Assembly: GCA_015231755.1 (NCBI GenBank)
Contig: JADGAZ010000013.1
Span: 93,305-130,991 of the forward strand
Direction: 5' to 3'
Source: Magnetococcales bacterium
Lineage (GTDB): Bacteria; Pseudomonadota; Magnetococcia; Magnetococcales; Magnetaquicoccaceae
DNA: 37,687 nucleotides
A program made the translations under genes and the position numbers. This document shows positions 36,601 to 37,687 of this stretch, one piece after another (the first letter of the stretch is position 1; every line of letters starts with the position of its first letter). The notes beneath the pieces were generated by a model, which had not been told where the DNA came from, searched no databases, and saw only the letters and a program-made list of their open reading frames with translations.

Positions 36601-37114
36601 AGTCTACCAATCGGATCGATTCGTCAACAACGGTGACGGTACGGTCACGGATACAAAAACCGGTTTGATCCTGCTGAAGAATGTGTATTGTTTGGGAGGG
36701 AGGAATTGGCAAGCTGCCCTGAACGCCGCAGCCAATCTGGCCAATGGTCAATGTGGTCTGAAGGATGGTTCAACGGCTGGGCAATGGCGGTTGCCCAAGG
36801 CTAAATATCCTGATCGTCGATATGATTATAAAACCAGCAAATGGGTTCCTCCTTTGGTTCAATATGTATGGAATAGTCAGGCCAAAACCTGGGAGCCGCC
36901 TGCTTCTGGAGGTGACGAAGGGGAATTGGGGGTTTTGTTGGAGGCGTATGGAAGTGTCGCGTTGTCGGGCGTTCAGGCCAGCAGCTTCTGGTCGAGTACC
37001 ACCTACGCCGGCAGCGCCGACATCGCGTGGAGCGTGAACCTCAGCTACGGCAGCGTCGGCAGCTACGGCAAGTCGTACTCGTACTATGTGTGGCCCGTTC
37101 GAGGCGGACAATGA
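33683..37114 (+). CDS. Secreted dockerin-repeat and DUF1566 protein; DGR target candidate
   Basis: A protein of 1143 residues. The signal peptide MFTKGLLRVSILLFVLCASVLHG ends at ~23. Two tandem dockerin/EF-hand-like repeats (DVDKSGSVDATDGVLILRRLNG and DVDQGGQVDATDGVLILRRLNG) occupy ~26-130, and a third Ca-type loop DIDGDGKIDAKD is near 260. A long beta-rich middle is unassigned. An Ig-like segment (~880-960: TLTNTGDESLTWTASF...ESQTVTVTLDTSKFPTGTY) is followed by a C-terminal DUF1566/C-type-lectin-like domain (NNGDGTVTDTKTGLILLKN...WRLPK...SSFWSSTTYAG...VWPVRGGQ). The last ~44 codons have the codon pattern of a DGR variable region. Translation starts at ATG 33683 with CGGAG upstream. It is probably a surface or secreted ligand-binding protein. 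The dockerins suggest calcium binding, not a cellulosome. Confidence 0.88.
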   Translation: MFTKGLLRVSILLFVLCASVLHGATLDVDKSGSVDATDGVLILRRLNGASTIDTGVVLPSGQTNASVMQSIDGLGLTLDVDQGGQVDATDGVLILRRLNGASTIDTGVALSAQSSNATVMDTIDRLTTAGNAAVMMTGLLSGATVTASRAVDPATVLFTTTSDSNGKFSPPASLSTGDGEMLLIAATGGKETDGTQTLNNTGTIHALMTTATLKAGNFNLSPLTEMTWQYTRNLVGEVDDDYLGVRLNDLARIFVAQDIDGDGKIDAKDILAFSYLDAAHQAKLKFQSALLSNPNGSGHSVISTLRSSQTDTLRTLLDATFGTVLTLSPMPDARFSKVKVTATTVGKGSVKNATNTIHYDVEKATKDNVSSAFYTKDSAQTQTFTATPTTDTTIRSWDGCDTVSTNNTTCTVSLRNNRNVRVTFDYKNAELSSKWVDLTTADVTVSASGLKVVATAGDSAMIANLAKLATGSLVGGTAGNGFLRRILTVEKVDDLTYNVTTEQASLADVVLKGSGGLKKKLTNADLATVGTTGSTAQAAFVGLPGIELLPAEDYRSQRFRLRFGSGETNSANQARAKGAATQTFNKSVELAPGVTATGTVDLEISVDLDARFGSFGLLSGLEHFHFIPTVTPTGTLALNVGGESSASAGPVLLGTLHFQPFMFAIGGVPVVVKPQLNLYLGAGIEVKETLTASISMAMTAQAGLVYDRNGASTGQWSFIKDLVPQSPSYSLSPLTKSSSISAYLKPEMSATLNGLVNLGIPVTGTLKLNSQQITDVGQLVQDGCVGDLNYTLLWGLNGQFTYDVDMMKALKELLDLANLGNSTAGWLVNGKFVTIPSVSGALEIYNNEWTLAQKTIHDPKCDKKNPPYLQISGKDIVRTIQKGQGGVITETYTLTNTGDESLTWTASFQEGEAITVSATSGTLAAKESQTVTVTLDTSKFPTGTYANGITFRNTAVATDLPWEQTGTSYYQILVYQSDRFVNNGDGTVTDTKTGLILLKNVYCLGGRNWQAALNAAANLANGQCGLKDGSTAGQWRLPKAKYPDRRYDYKTSKWVPPLVQYVWNSQAKTWEPPASGGDEGELGVLLEAYGSVALSGVQASSFWSSTTYAGSADIAWSVNLSYGSVGSYGKSYSYYVWPVRGGQ
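33762..34012 (+). repeat. Two ~157-bp-spaced dockerin coding repeats
   Basis: The segments GGATGCCACGGATGGGGTGT and AACGGCGCCTCCACCATCGA occur at the same spacing in both copies (first copy ~33783-33850, second ~33942-34008). The DNA is almost identical over ~70 bases while the bases between differ more, which points to recent duplication or gene conversion of the EF-hand part. Confidence 0.8.
36980..37111 (+). other. Candidate DGR variable region at the 3' end of the DUF1566 gene
   Basis: From the codons for SSFWSSTTYAG to VRGGQ nearly every codon at expected exposed positions is AGC, GGC, GAC, ATC, TAC or GTC, which can be derived from AAC by changes at its adenines. Constant codons such as TTC TGG, GCG TGG, GTG AAC CTC and GTG TGG CCC GTT alternate with them. 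This is the layout of C-type-lectin-fold DGR targets, where the variable region lies at the very C-terminus. Base usage differs from the preceding lower-GC stretch (~36800-36960). No template repeat or reverse transcriptase is in the window. Confidence 0.6.
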
Positions 37115-37147
37115 TCATTGGACTATTGGGTGATTTGAGCCCTTTGA

Positions 37148-37236
37148 CCCGCAGCCCGCAGGGCTGTGGGCGGGGTCCAGGGGTGCAACCCCTGGTGGGA
37201 TCCAAGGGCGAAGCACTTGGTCGCGACCAAGACCCC
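37148..37236. repeat. GC-rich multi-hairpin element just after the variable region
   Basis: Stem 1: CCCGCAGCCC (37148-37157), loop GCA, GGGCTGTGGG (37161-37170), ten pairs with one G-T. An outer stem GGGGTC (37172-37177) / GACCCC (37231-37236) encloses CCAGGGG-TGCAA-CCCCTGG (37177-37195, sharing one base with the outer arm) and the 16-bp palindrome CTTGGTCGCGACCAAG (37216-37231). DGR targets often have a hairpin or cruciform shortly after the variable region; stem 1 begins 33 bases after the stop. The second part also resembles cloverleaf-like dispersed repeats of proteobacterial genomes. Confidence 0.75.
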
Positions 37237-37257
37237 AAAGCGCCCTTTGTCTCTCCC

Positions 37258-37392
37258 GCGCCAGAGTATCCGTACCTATTCAAGGTGGACAACCTGTTCG
37301 ACGCACACTTCAACTGGCTGACCGATCCGTTTGTGTGGCAGGGCCGCAATCCAGTTCGGGAAATTCTTCTGACCCTGAAGCGATCCTTCTGA
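37258..37392 (+). pseudogene. Coding-like fragment without clear start
   Basis: The frame reading YLFKVDNLFDAHFNWLTDPF and ending ...EILLTLKRSF-stop has codon use like a real gene (mostly G/C in third positions), but upstream in frame it runs into the hairpin cluster and the 3' end of the DUF1566 gene. I do not recognise the family. It may be the 3' remnant of a gene disrupted by the repeat, or chance. Confidence 0.3.
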
Positions 37393-37560
37393 CCGGCAGT
37401 TGGACGAACGACTTGAGCTGTGCCAGTGGTGCCCCATCCATCCATGCGGCGGAGACGTTGGATCTGTTGAATTGTGATGGCACACGATCCCTCGCTTTTG
37501 TGCCTGAAAGGACGCATTCTTGATATCTTTCCGGAACATGAAAGGATGACGGAGTTGGTG

Positions 37561-37687
37561 ATGCAGGAGAACGAGGATAACCAACACACGGATGAATTCG
37601 ATACCCCGTGGAAGGATATCCTGGTACCTTATCTCCAGGAGTTCCTGGCATTCTTCCTGCCGGAGGCCCATGAGGGGATCGATTGGG
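37561..37687 (+). CDS. Rpn/DUF4351-like protein, N-terminal part (runs off window)
   Basis: The first 42 residues are visible. They contain DTPWKDILVPYLQEFLAFFL followed by PEAHEGIDW, the conserved opening of a widespread family annotated as Rpn-type PD-(D/E)XK nuclease/putative transposase or DUF4351 protein. GGAG at 37551 lies six bases before ATG 37561; ATG 37546, in frame, is an alternative. Such genes are multicopy and mobile-like in many genomes. The catalytic part is beyond the edge. Confidence 0.65.
   Translation, partial: MQENEDNQHTDEFDTPWKDILVPYLQEFLAFFLPEAHEGIDW

Larger units (their letters stand above)
37115..37560. other. Gene-poor region after the DUF1566 gene
   Basis: About 446 bases with no clear complete gene. 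It holds a cluster of hairpins (37148-37236), a coding-like fragment (37258-37392), and ~165 bases after that in which I see nothing recognisable before the start of the Rpn-like gene. Overlapping minus-strand frames are open here but show no family motif. Confidence 0.6.

Noticed and set aside
37041..37671. Minus-strand frames over the right end
   Set aside because: They oppose the Rpn-like start, which has recognisable family sequence and a ribosome site, and they cross the hairpin cluster without any motif.
33683..37687. A complete diversity-generating retroelement
   Set aside because: No reverse transcriptase, avd or template repeat could be found in the window; only the target-like 3' end is supported.

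Overview
The window looks like a chromosomal segment of a Gram-negative, fairly GC-rich proteobacterium. Signs are lipoprotein and secretion signals, an SPFH membrane protein, a large cadherin-like surface protein and a secreted DUF1566 protein. This mix would fit Magnetococcia (magnetotactic cocci), but that is an impression from gene content and not proven here. No rRNA, tRNA or CRISPR array was seen.

Layout. (1) 1-2870, minus strand: the N-terminal ~956 residues of a very large repeat-rich surface protein, cut by the left edge. (2) 3006-6386, minus: a tight four-gene operon encoding ACP, 3-hydroxyacyl-CoA dehydrogenase, FkbH and acyl-CoA dehydrogenase. This is the FkbJ/K/H/I set that makes hydroxymalonyl-ACP, without the FkbG O-methyltransferase. 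(3) 6459-9808, minus: a periplasmic ligand-binding protein, an SPFH/prohibitin protein and a DUF697 protein, with a 16-bp perfect hairpin between the last two. (4) 9992-32230, plus: the core of a hybrid NRPS/PKS locus. It comprises a 2697-residue NRPS (C - FkbH - PCP - C - A - PCP - E), an S12/beta-lactamase-fold lipoprotein hydrolase, a NodU/CmcH-type carbamoyltransferase, an SGNH hydrolase, a lysine 2,3-aminomutase-like radical SAM enzyme and a fully reducing PKS module (KS-AT-DH-ER-KR-ACP). (5) 32334-33401, minus: a GT4 glycosyltransferase. (6) 33683-37114, plus: a secreted dockerin-repeat/DUF1566 protein whose last ~44 codons look like a diversity-generating retroelement (DGR) variable region. 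It is followed by a foldable GC-rich repeat. (7) the right edge: the start of an Rpn/DUF4351-like gene.

How the genes may work together (inference): the minus operon makes glyceryl-ACP and oxidises it to hydroxymalonyl-ACP as a PKS extender. The NRPS carries its own FkbH domain, which could place a three-carbon glycolytic unit on the first PCP. C2 would then couple it to an aromatic-type amino acid, epimerised to the D form. Carbamoylation, beta-amino acid supply and hydrolysis come from the accessory genes. No thioesterase, phosphopantetheinyl transferase, O-methyltransferase or exporter is visible, so the pathway either continues elsewhere or uses unusual release. The two most notable items are the FkbH domain embedded behind a condensation domain and the DGR-like variable region with no reverse transcriptase or template repeat in the window.
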